From the NCBI GenBank assembly GCA_022606425.2, contig JAHDVF020000419.1, positions 1 to 64,000 on the forward strand: a stretch of 64,000 nt of DNA, in the 5' to 3' direction. Positions within the stretch are counted from its first letter, which is position 1. Each line of letters starts with the position of its first letter. A program made the position numbers and the translations under genes. The notes under the pieces are model-generated. The model did not search any database. It was not told the origin of the DNA and worked only from the letters and a program-made list of their open reading frames with translations. Positions 52,094-61,677 of this stretch are shown here, in pieces. The DNA comes from Lepidostoma basale. Its lineage: Eukaryota; Arthropoda; Insecta; Trichoptera; Lepidostomatidae.

Positions 52094-54345
52094 ATCAAAT
52101 CAAATCAAATCAAATCAAATCAGTTTATTTCATCAACAGACATTACAAAATTTATTTTTAAGGCATCTATTGAGAACAGGTAAAATAATATATTATATAT
52201 ATAGTATACTACCAGAAACGCATAAGAGATGGTTCAACATTAGGAAGACAGGATACTCTCCAGAATTAAGAGTATTTGCCTTCTGAACGTACTTTCACTA
52301 ACATGAAAGACGTCGATCTCCGAGGAGACCGCGTTCAGCAGACTAATTGCTCTTCCCACCGGTGTCACCAGAGGCAGATTGGTTCTGGCAGCCGGTAGGT
52401 AAAACAATCTGTGCTGTCGCTGTCGGAGATATCTATCGGGGACAAAAAGCCGAACACCCTCCAGTACGGCCGAGTTCTCGAAGTATCCCCTAATTAATCT
52501 AAAGAAATGGGTAATAAGATGTCCATCTCTTCGAAGCTGTAGAGAATTGGTTCCGAGCATTCCCAAAAGAAATGCCGTGGGATAGAGCCATAGCTACCAT
52601 ACTCCCTCATGTAGAGATACCTCAGAATTTTTTCTGAACCCTCTCCAGCATAATGGAATATCTCGCCTCGTGAGGACTCCATATCACAGAACCACTTTCG
52701 AGTCTGCTCCGAACCAATGCGTTGTATAGGACTCTGAGCACATTGGGATCCCTGAAAACTCTGCCGGTCCGGACGATGAAGCCCAACATCTTCAGTGCAG
52801 TGCCACAAATCCTCTCAACATGTGCACGAAAAGTCAGCCTACTCTCATAGATGATCCCGAGATCTCTCATCGTAGATACATGTGCTAGTTGCTGGTTGTT
52901 CATTGTGTATCTATAATACATAGTTCTCAATGCTGTAGTAAAAGATAGCATAACGCATTTAGAGACATTGAATTGCATTTGATTACTGTGACTCCAGTTG
53001 ACAATATTATTGATGTCCGACTGGAGGCGAAGACAGTCTCCAGGATTTTTAATTTCCAGGAATAATTTCAGATCATCGGCAAATAAAAGAAATCGCGAGA
53101 AGTTTATCACCTTCGCAATATCATTTATGAAGATGGTGAAGAGGAGTGGCCCTAAGTTTGAACCTTGTGGCACCCCTGAATTTACAAGAAAAGGTTCCGA
53201 TTGAAAAATTCCGTATGAGACGTATTGTTTTCTCCCCTCGAGGTAACTAATGAAAAACATAATCAACTGAGAAGAGAATCCAATTTGAGATAGCTTTGCT
53301 ATCAGAATGTCGTGGTTCACAGTGTCAAAGGCCTTTGAGAAATCATTATATGAACAGTCAACTTGGTGACCATCATCCAAGGCCCTTGCAATGTAATCTG
53401 TGAATACCATGAGATTAGTTTCAGTCGAGCGCCCCTTCCTGAATCCATGTTGTTCTGTTATAATATAGGGGTCGACTTTGGGAAATATCAATTTGTGTAA
53501 AATTGATTCAAATAGTTTGGCTGGAGCCGACAGTATCGCTACAGGTCTGTAGTTTTCGACCGACTCTTTTGCGCCGCTCTTGAAAATAGGACTGATTCTG
53601 GAAAGTTTCCAGAGATCAGGAAAAGTATTTGTACTTAACGATAGGTTAAATAAAAAATACAGCGGAGATATTAGGAGCTCAGAGCAGCCTTTTAAGAAGT
53701 AAATGGGAAGAAAATCAGGACCAACCGAGTGCGAATTCTTCATAGCTTTAATGGAGGATATAATATCATTCGCTTCTATCTGCGATATGACAAAGCCATG
53801 ACCACAACAATTGGCACTTAACTCAGTCGCTGAATTGAAATTAAGCCGCGGGGGAACATTGCTATAGACAGATTGAAAGTGTTTAGCGAATGCATTCACT
53901 ATATCTACACCCTCAACCTCCCTATCCCCATGCATCATAGTGTTTAGGATGCCCCCATCCTTTCGTAGACTTTTTACGTAGTTCCAGAAGGATCCAGGGT
54001 CATCCATAAGATTGCCCTCAATGGTGCCCACATATGTTCGAAAGGCTGATCGAACATTGCGTCTCACCACCGAGCGGTACAGACTGAAAAGTTCGTACTC
54101 ACTCCGACAACCAGTAGCCTTCCACCTCACATGATGGGCATGTTTGGTCTTAATGTCCGCGATGATTTCCCTGGAAAACCACCTCGGATATCTCCGTCCA
54201 CCATTGCTTATGCGTTTTCTGGGAAAGCACAAATCAAACAATTTATAAATTTCACTGTAAAAATACTGTAAGGCATCATTTACGGTGGTCAAGTTACACA
54301 TGTCGCTCCAGTCAAGTTGAGTCATCAGCTGGTACAGCTTCAGAA
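52094..54345 (-). pseudogene. LINE-J retrotransposon, most complete copy (RT and C-terminus)
   Basis: Right to left: a 567-residue frame (54325-52622) with the end of the linker before RT (RYPRWFSREIIADIKTKHAH), motif 1 EQHGFRKGRSTETNLMVF, CSYNDFSKAFDTVNHDIL, VNSGVPQGSNLGPLLFTIF, FLLFADDLKLFLEIKN (FADD catalytic), STMRDLGIIYESRLTFR, SRLESGSVIWSPHEARYS. A frameshift at about 52620 and another near 52590 separate MREYGSY from the terminal frame (52566-52240: MGMLGTNSLQLRRDGH, LFVPDRYLRQRQHRLFYLP). ATTTG tail on minus at 52094-52122. The N-terminal endonuclease is missing. Reverse transcriptase of the Jockey/CR1 type. Confidence 0.9.
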
Positions 54346-54844
54346 AATCTTAAAAATAAAAAAAAATATCTCAGAATTTTTTTTTGGACCCTCTCTAACA
54401 TGAGCGAGTATTTCGCCTCGTGGGGACTCCATATCACCGAACCACACTCGGGCCGGCTCCGGACCAATGAATTATACAAATTTCGTAAAACATAGGGATT
54501 CCCGAAAACTCTCCCAGTTCGGAGAATAAATTGCAACATTTTCAGTACAGATCTCTCTCGATGTGAGCATGGCAAATCAGTTTACTTTAATAAACAATAC
54601 CAAGATCCTTTATCGTTGAAACACGCTCAAGTTGCAGGTTATCCATTGTGTATCTGTAATAAACAGTACGCAATGCTCTCGTAAAAGATAAAATTACGCA
54701 TTTAGAGACATTGAAATTAATTTGATTGGTTTTACTCCAGTGGACGATATTATTTACATCTGACTGGAGACGAAGGCAATCTTCGTGGCTCTTTATCTCA
54801 AGGAATAATTTAAGATCATCTGCAAATAAAATAAATCGCGAAAA
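54346..54844 (-). pseudogene. LINE-J RT fragment, variant copy
   Basis: KFSRFILFADDLKLFLEIKS, DVNNIVHWSKTNQINFNVSK, STIKDLGIVY, frameshift, VLKMLQFILRTGRVFGNPYV, PECGSVIWSPHEAKYSLMLE. Truncated at both ends: by the copy at 52094-54345 on the left and by the piggyBac-like piece on the right. Confidence 0.85.
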
Positions 54845-55175
54845 TTTAAGTTCTGATATTATTAAGTTGCGTATTGCGTTTCCGTCCACAGTGGTATTAT
54901 TACGTACATATTGAAAAGGTCAAAGATATAATTTATAATACGTTCAAAACAGAGAGTAAGTATTTGTCACTTTTGATAAAGTTGTAAATATTAGCAAAAC
55001 AAATTCTACCTTAACACGAATGAAGGTGAGGGCAGTCTTAGAAAATATTTTTTTTTGGGATGAAGGAAGTAATTTTTTTTTTACGAAATATTGAAAACAC
55101 TTCAATGGAGGATTACAATTTTTTTTATAATATTAGGGTCCATAGGTTTTAAGAAAATCAACTTTAACGCGACGG
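54845..55175. mobile_element. piggyBac-like element, partial inverted copy of 6737-7100
   Basis: TTCTGATATTATTAAGTTGC to CAACTTTAACGCGACGG, followed by TTAA at 55176-55179. An internal piece near the end (GCCATGTGGTAAATTG block) is deleted relative to the copy at 6737. Confidence 0.6.
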
Positions 55176-55204
55176 TTAAAAGAAAAACCAATATTCGACA
55201 ATTT

Positions 55205-55478
55205 ACCCAGAAGTATCAAATCAAATCAATCAAATCAAATCAGTTTATTTTCTCAAAAGACATTACAAACATTTTTTATAGTTTAAGGCATCTATTGAGA
55301 ACAGGTAAAACATAAGGAATATATAATACCAGGAACGCATGAGAGATGGTTCGACATTAGGAATACAAAATACTCTCCAAAGTCAAGAGTATTTGTCTTC
55401 TGAATGTACTTTCACGAATATGAAAGACATCGATCTCCGAAGCGATCATGTTCAGCAGTTTGATTGCTCTCCCCACCG
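55205..55478 (-). mobile_element. LINE-J 3' end fragment
   Basis: Tail ATCAAATCAAATCAATC at 55217 onward, family 3' UTR, then degenerate C-terminal codons to about 55478. Close relative of the 4083 fragment. Confidence 0.75.
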
Positions 55479-56760
55479 TACATCACATCCCCACAAGTAC
55501 ATCATAGTTAACGGTATCCATGGCCTTAGTCATTCAAAAGGTCCGTTTTCACTACCTACACCAACGCTCCCTCATCACCACCATCTACAACAGTGTTTCT
55601 TAACCGTATTGTATGCCATCAAATATGGCTATATCACGATCTTTGACTGTTTACGAAAATGCATATATTTTTAGAGTCCGTTCACAACACGGAGATCGTT
55701 TGCAATAGTATGAATGATAGTGCGTTTACAAAAAATCAAGACGCTTTTTTTTATGATTGGATAACCAAAAAATGTTTAAATCATATATTCATACATTGAA
55801 ATAAATAAACATGTTATTTTTATTTTATTTTTTACCAAAAATGCTATCTTAATGATTATAAAAATTAAGTTTATTAAAATTATAATTTGTTTATTGATTT
55901 TTTCTTGGAAGAGCGACTAATGGTGAAACTAATATTAATAATGATATATTTTTTCCTTTGTTGGTTTCAATTACAAATTTTGATCCTTGCAGGTGTTTAT
56001 CTCTAGGAGATTATAATTAGTTATTATAAAATTTCTTTCTGTATTATGGATTTAAACTGTACAGAGCTGACTCAGTCAAGCTCTGGGGTCCATGGGCAAT
56101 CTACAATATATATGTCCCGACATTCGCCTTACAGCTGAGGAAACCATGGAAAACCTCAGCCGGATCATTTGGGGTATGACTATGGGGAGAATAAAAAGAT
56201 GTTGGAAAATGTTTATTATATAAAAAAACAAATGTGTGAACTTAATGTATCTTAATGCAATGTAGAGATGAGATTATACAATGTTAAAATTCAAAGGAAT
56301 TCTTTGTTTCAATTTAATTATTTGGAATATCTGGTGTCCCGGCTAATGGTGTCTGGAAGTTCCCATGTTTCTGTCATATTTGTGTTTTTCTGGAATTCTT
56401 AAACAAAAAAGCATTACGGCAGGTTACATATTTCTAGATAGGTATTGATGCCATATTATTGGAAAGCAATTAAGGGTGCGACTAATACTCAAAATCTCAA
56501 TATTCCAGGGAATTCCTTCTTTTTAAATAATTACTTTCAATATTTCGGCTATTGGTGTCTGGAAGTTCCATGGTTTTTGGTGAATTCGTGTTTTCTACTG
56601 GAATTCTGAAACAGAGAAGCATTACGGCAGATTCATATTCCTCGGAAAAAAACATTCAGAAAGAGTCTAGCTTTTTATATTCATTTCGTTCATCCACACA
56701 ATTATCTGATAAACTATCGTCTGTATACGACTCAGTCAGACTCATCATTTAGACTTAAAA
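55479..56760. other. Unassigned AT-rich region with a diverged duplication
   Basis: 55479-56320 shows no gene. GGTGTCTGGAAGTTCC occurs at about 56348 and 56550, each followed by GTGTTTTTCTGGAATTCT/GTGTTTTCTACTGGAATTCT and AAGCATTACGGCAG, a diverged duplication of about 110 bp with 200-bp offset, possibly the terminal region of the DD82E element. Confidence 0.4.
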
Positions 56761-57396
56761 TGAAAGATTGTTATCGGTGATTTCATCCATTTGAACATCT
56801 TTCGTGGCGTATTATTTTTCTATTTTTTTTTTTGCATTTCGGGAAACGTTTTCCCACTCTCTAGTTGTTATATTGTTGACCTTTTCCTCGATTAATTGTT
56901 TTACCGATTCTAATGTCATATCAACATTATTAGAAGCCACATGTCCTTTTATAATCGACCATATTTTTTCAATGGGATTGAGCTCTGGATGATAAGGAGG
57001 CAGCCTTAACACGTCGTGTCCATGTTTCTGGAATATATTGTCAATTGCATATTCCTTGTGATTTGGTTTGTGAAGCTTGATAAGGTGATACAGCTCTGCC
57101 TTTAACACGGTATTAGCAAATTATATCCCATTTCTCAACAACCACGAAGTCATATCAGCCTTTTTGGAGTTTGATGTTGGAGCAGGGTTGATGACTTTAT
57201 TATGATACGATGCATTGTCAATTACCACAACTGATTTAGTGACAGTCGCCTGTTTTTTTGTGTGATTTGTATGTTAAAAATGCATAGGGAACGAATCCAG
57301 TTTCACCACCAGCGTGTACAATTATATATCTTGAACCTTTAGATATCGGCTTCCTCATGCCATTGATGGACGAATCAGCCCATGCCATCGATGATA

Positions 57397-58717
57397 CGAG
57401 GTCTGTTCAAAAAGTATCGCGAATTTTGAATTTCCGCTGGCTATGTATATTTGATTTTTGATTTTTTTGTAGCGTTATGTTGGTACTCATGTCCCTTACT
57501 TATGCTGACAAGGTCGGCCATTTTGAATGTTTAGTTAATTTTTGACAGCTGTTTTGCTTGGATGTGTTTTGGCTCGTCTTCGATTTTTGCCTATTCCAAA
57601 AATGGATCAAAGAATCTGTATCAAATTTTGTGTGAAAAACAAAATAAAGTGCGCGGACGCATTTCGAATGTTGACTGTGGCATATGGTGAAGCTACCTTG
57701 GACCAAAGCAACGTTTATCGGTGGTACAAAATGTTCTCAGAGGGCCGAGAAGATATGAACGACGAAGAGCGTGCCGGACGCCCGAGCACGTCAACAACAG
57801 ACGAAAACATTGATAAAGTGAAGAAAATAGTATTAGCCAATCGTCGAATCACCGTTAGAGAAGTTGCTGAGGACCTAAACATATCGATTGGCTCGTGCCA
57901 TTCGATTTTAACCAATGATTTGGGCATGAGTCGGGTCGCCGCGAAATTCGTGCCAAAATTGCTCAATTTCGACCAAAAACAGCATCGCGTTAACATTGCT
58001 CAGGAGATGTTGGACTCGGTCCGTGACGACCCAAATGTGCTCCAGAGGGTCATAACTGGTGACGAATCATGGGTTTATGGTTATGACGTGGAAACCAAAG
58101 CTCAATCATCCCAATGGAAGCTGCCACATGAGCCAAGACCAAAAAAAGCGCGCCAAGTTCGGTCGAACGTGAAGGTTTTGCTCACAGTTTTCTTCGATTG
58201 CAGGGGCGTGGTGCATCATGAGTTCTTGCCACAGGGTAGTACGGTCAATAAGGAATATTACCTGCAAGTTATGCGCAATTTGCGCGAAGCAATCCGTCAG
58301 AAACGCCCGGATTTGTGGAAGAACAAAAACTGGCTTTTGCACCATGATAACGCCCCTGCTCACACATCGTTGCTTGTGCGCGAATATTTGGCCAAAAACA
58401 ACACAGTAATGGTGCCGCAGCCACCGTATTCCCCAGACCTGGCCCCCTGTGACTTTTTCCTGTTTCCAAAACTGAAGAGGCCCATGAAAGGACGACGCTA
58501 CGCCACGATTGAGGAGATAAAGACGGCATCGAAGGAGGAGCTGAACAAGATCACAAAAAATGATTTTTTTAAGTGCTTCGAGGATTGGAAAAAACGTTGG
58601 CATAAATGTATTATATCCGAGGGAAATTACTTTGAAGGGGACAAAATAGATATTCATGAATAAATAAATACTTTTTGAAAAAATATAAAATTCGTGATAC
58701 TTTTTGGACAGACCTCG
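57397..58717 (+). mobile_element. mariner transposon, apparently complete
   Basis: Terminal inverted repeats of about 31 bp (CGAGGTCTGTTCAAAAAGTA and, from the other end, CGAGGTCTGTCCAAAAAGTA, two mismatches overall), TA duplicated at 57395-57396 and 58718-58719, and one uninterrupted transposase frame. Removing it with one TA rejoins the host transposase frame exactly. Confidence 0.95.
57602..58663 (+). CDS. mariner transposase, D,D34D, intact
   Basis: 353 residues, ATG at 57602 (MDQRICIKFCVKNKIKCADA). N-terminal paired-like helix-turn-helix region with DQSNVYRWYKMFSEGREDM and ITVREVAEDLNISIGSCHSI; FVPKLL stands where the WVPHEL motif is usual; RVITGDESWVYGYD holds the first catalytic Asp; LLHHDNAPAHTS the second; YSPDLAPCDFFLFPKLK the third, with exactly 34 residues between the second and third. 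Length and all catalytic residues are as in functional mariners. The enzyme cuts and pastes its own element at TA in the nucleus. No frameshift or stop, so it may be recently active. Confidence 0.95.
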   Translation: MDQRICIKFCVKNKIKCADAFRMLTVAYGEATLDQSNVYRWYKMFSEGREDMNDEERAGRPSTSTTDENIDKVKKIVLANRRITVREVAEDLNISIGSCHSILTNDLGMSRVAAKFVPKLLNFDQKQHRVNIAQEMLDSVRDDPNVLQRVITGDESWVYGYDVETKAQSSQWKLPHEPRPKKARQVRSNVKVLLTVFFDCRGVVHHEFLPQGSTVNKEYYLQVMRNLREAIRQKRPDLWKNKNWLLHHDNAPAHTSLLVREYLAKNNTVMVPQPPYSPDLAPCDFFLFPKLKRPMKGRRYATIEEIKTASKEELNKITKNDFFKCFEDWKKRWHKCIISEGNYFEGDKIDIHE

Positions 58718-59112
58718 TACGTGACTCGTGTGTACATATGTTTCGTCCGTATATATAATAGATCTGCCTTCTTGCCTGTACTGTAAATATTTTGTCATCT
58801 TGTATATGACGTCCCCTGATTATCTTCCACAAACTTGTCCTTCCACTGCTAAAATATGGATTCCTCGATGGCAGCGTGTATATTGTTAAAAGTAGGTAAT
58901 TTTTAATGAATAATATGGAAATTATAAATACAACGCCTGATTACTGATTTATCGAAGTCATCAACTTGTACCTTCTTTGTGTAAATCCTAGTCTTCTTCG
59001 GCGACATTACGGCATCCGGCAATCCTTTTTTCGTGAATTCATGTACAATCCTTCGAACTGTTATTTTCCCCAATCCTGTTGCCTTGGAAACTTGATCCAA
59101 TACCGGGACGGT

Positions 59113-60068
59113 CTAAAATAAAATAAACAATTTGATATTTAATTGTATCTCAATAGAGACGAAGATGCAAATTGGAAAATGAATATGGTTGATCAAGGTA
59201 TTTACAGGTAATTACATAAAGCGTGCGCTTAACCCAACCAATGACAGGTCATAAGTCCTGTAAACACCTTGATCAACCATTTTCAGTTTCCAGTTTGCAT
59301 CTTCGTCTCTATTGAGATACAATTAAATTTCATGAATTAATCACCCACCGTGGGTGAAATCCAGTATTCGTGTACAAGTAAAGTATACATTCATAAAAAA
59401 TATTTGTAATCATTCTGGTCAATTCTTTGGCATATAGATAGGAGTGATATCTCCAGGCGGCTTCTAAACAATGCGCTAATGGCGATAGCCTTCACATTGT
59501 GTTAATAAAGTAGTTTGCTAAATGCTAAAAATTAATCTCCATAGATGGCGTTAGTGTATGGATTATATAGATTAATCTTAAAAGATTAACATATGTAATC
59601 AAATCTACATAGATGTCGTATTGAACCTGACATGTGAAGATAGGTATAGATTTGTAACATATATACAACCTCCAAAAATTTGTCTTCCATGATAAAGAAA
59701 AAGGTGGAATGGGGAATGTTGTAATTACATAAAGCGTGCGCTTAACCCAACCAATGACAGGTCATAAGTCCTGTAAACACCTTGATCAACCATATTCAGT
59801 TTCCAGTTTGCATCTTCGTCTCTATTGAGATACAATTAAATTTCATGAATTAATCACCCACCGTGGGTGAAATCCAGTATTCGTATACAAGTAAAGTATA
59901 CATTCACTAAAAATATTTAACAATTTGATACTTTTTATATCTTAATTTATTAATCATTTTTGATACTTAAAAAATAATTATGTCAAAAAAGAACAATATG
60001 GCAATACATCCTCTCTGCTTACCCTTACGGAAAACGGCGTGATGGTTAGTAGTGAATAAAATAATTAC
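59113..60068 (-). other. Intron of the DD82E gene carrying an insertion
   Basis: Spliceable GT...AG ends as above. AACAATTTGATA at 59126-59137 and 59919-59930 bounds an inserted block of about 780 bp; without it the intron would be about 160 bp. Confidence 0.6.
59137..59328. repeat. Foldback (72-bp arms, 48-bp loop) with repeated half
   Basis: 59137-59208 pairs with 59257-59328 with about five mismatches (AATTGTATCTCAATAGAGAC in the left arm). The loop plus right arm and following sequence (59208-59402) recur as a direct repeat at 59721-59915. Confidence 0.9.
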
Positions 60069-60430
60069 CGAATTGCTGGACTTATATAATTCCTCGAGAT
60101 ATTTGTGAACATTTATAACTATCTCCTTTGCTTGACCCGAAAGTGCCTTTCCTTTTCCTAATTTCATCAATAATAAAAATAATATTTTAAAAACACTCCT
60201 GCAAAACGAGTAATTTTCGAATCACCGAGTAGCTATATGAGAAATCAAAGTATGCGCGACGTGCGCTTCGCTCCACTTGCCAAAACACACTGGCCGGCAA
60301 CCAATCAAATGGCAAGACACATCCCCACACATGTACAAGCATCTTTCGGTTTGTGAATGAACTCTACATCTAAATCACTTAATATCGTCATTTATTTTTT
60401 TGTGGTTAGGTAATTGATGTAGATTGGCAG

Positions 60431-61385
60431 ATGAGTAAAATATGTCCAATCCACAAAAAGGGTGACAAGCTGAAATGCGAGAATCACAGAGGCATCTCAC
60501 TTTTGAGTACATCATACAAAATCTTTACCACAATACTTAAAAACAGAATGGAACACTTTGTAGAAAACATCATCGGAGAGTACCGGGCTGGGTTCAGGAG
60601 GAACAGATCAACAAGTGATCAATTGTTCACAGCAAGGCAGATCCTAGCAAAATGCTGGGAATTTGACGTCGATGTATATCAGCTGTTCATTGACTTCAAA
60701 CAGGCTTATGATAGTATCAGTAGAGAGAAACTGTATGATGTACTCTTAAAACTTCAAAATCCCTACGAAGTTAGTAAGACTGGTAAAAGCAACCATGGAT
60801 ACTACAAAATGTAGAGTCAAGATAGGAGGAGAGCTCACAGATGAATTCATGGTATCACAGGGCGATGGTTTAGCCCCAACACTTTTTAACCTGAGTTTGG
60901 AATATGCCATAAGGAAAACTTACCACCTTAACACGAATCCCAACACATACTTTCATAGCAGCCAGATCATAGGATATGCAGACGACCTTAACATTGTAGG
61001 AAGATCCCTAGCAGCCTTACACGAAGTATTTGAGCCTTTAGAGACAGCAGCCAAGGAGGGTAATGACGAGGTAATGACGAGCTGTACACTATTTACAAAG
61101 CTCCCAGTCTCTCCACACAGGTCAGACTGAATAGACTGAGATGGGCCGGTCACGTGCAGAGGATGCCGTCATCGCGAACCCCAAAAAGATTGCTGGAGTG
61201 GCACCCAGGTGGTAGAAGACCAATTGGACGACCAAGGCTGCGATGGGAGGATGAAGTTGGGAGAGATGGAACAAGATTGTTAAGAGTGTCAGATTGGAGG
61301 GTCGAAGCGGAGGACAGGAGGAGTTGGAGGCGAAGAATACTGGAGGCTAAGGCTCGATATGGGCTGTAGGGCCATCGAAGAAGAA
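60431..61385 (+). pseudogene. Non-LTR retrotransposon RT with internal deletion
   Basis: MSKICPIHKKGDKLKCENHR, GISLLSTSYKIFTTILKNRM, GEYRAGFRRNRSTSDQLFT, LFIDFKQAYDSISREKLYD, frameshift at about 60780, MVSQGDGLAPTLFNLSLEY, IIGYADDLNIVGRSL (catalytic YADD), then a deletion to NRLRWAGHVQRMPSSRTPKR, GRRPIGRPRLRWEDEVGRD and EDRRSWRRRILEAKARYGL. Ends in GAAGAAGAATT. The 60171-60430 interval contains no gene. This copy ends about 293 bp before the next zinc-finger start. Confidence 0.88.
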
Positions 61386-61389
61386 TTGA

Positions 61390-61677
61390 TGTATGGAATT
61401 TTGTCTATGGAAAAACGCATAAAATGTCTGTGATCTCTCTGAAATCGGATGGATGTGATCTCTCTGAAATCGGGAATCTGTCAGTTGCTGTATGCGAGCC
61501 GATAGTTTGACATCTGTCGCGGTACATTCGAATCATCTTATTATAAATTAAACCGTTTCCGGCCCGGTATCTGCAGCTCCGCAAGTCAATATCGACCTAG
61601 AACATTTCATTTCGCGTAACTAGTTTGCTGTGTTTGCGTGTTCAGTGACGTCCAGAACCGCAACTGAATCTAGAAGG
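61390..61677 (+). promoter_or_regulatory. Upstream region of the 18-finger gene
   Basis: TCTATGGAAA (61404-61413), a duplicated GTGATCTCTCTGAAATCGG (61429 and 61452), TCGCGGTACATTCGAATC, a TATA-like TTATAAATTAAAC at about 61540, and GTGTTCAGTGAC before the ATG. Confidence 0.55.

Larger units (their letters stand above)
56813..60167 (-). pseudogene. DD82E (Sailor-type) Tc1/mariner-related transposase, intron-containing, dead
   Basis: Exon 1 (60167-60069, 33 codons, MKLGKGKALSGQAKEI...) ends at G|GTAATT; exon 2 starts after TTTTATTTTAG at 59112 (TVPVLDQVSKATGLGKITVR, helix-turn-helix), phase preserved. The catalytic core follows: SIIYTDETYVHTSH (first Asp), a mariner insertion at 57395-58719, then AWADSSINGMRKPISKGSRY and VHAGGETGFVPYAF, SVVVIDNASYHNK (second Asp) and LPPYHPELNPIEKIW (Glu). 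I count 82 positions between second Asp and Glu, the spacing reported for the DD82E/Sailor group. Inactivating changes: stops after FHIIH, AAIEESIF and WLLRNGI, frameshifts and a deletion after KKTGDCH. Terminal inverted repeats were not located. Confidence 0.8.

Noticed and set aside
56552..56992. Short plus-strand frames near 56.6-57.0 kb as a small gene
   Set aside because: They lie opposite the DD82E transposase C-terminus or in the diverged duplication, without start context or recognisable domain.
57715..58798. Long minus-strand open frames across the mariner (for example to 58106)
   Set aside because: They are antisense shadows of the transposase frame and lack any domain; only the flanking YTDETYVH part belongs to the DD82E gene.
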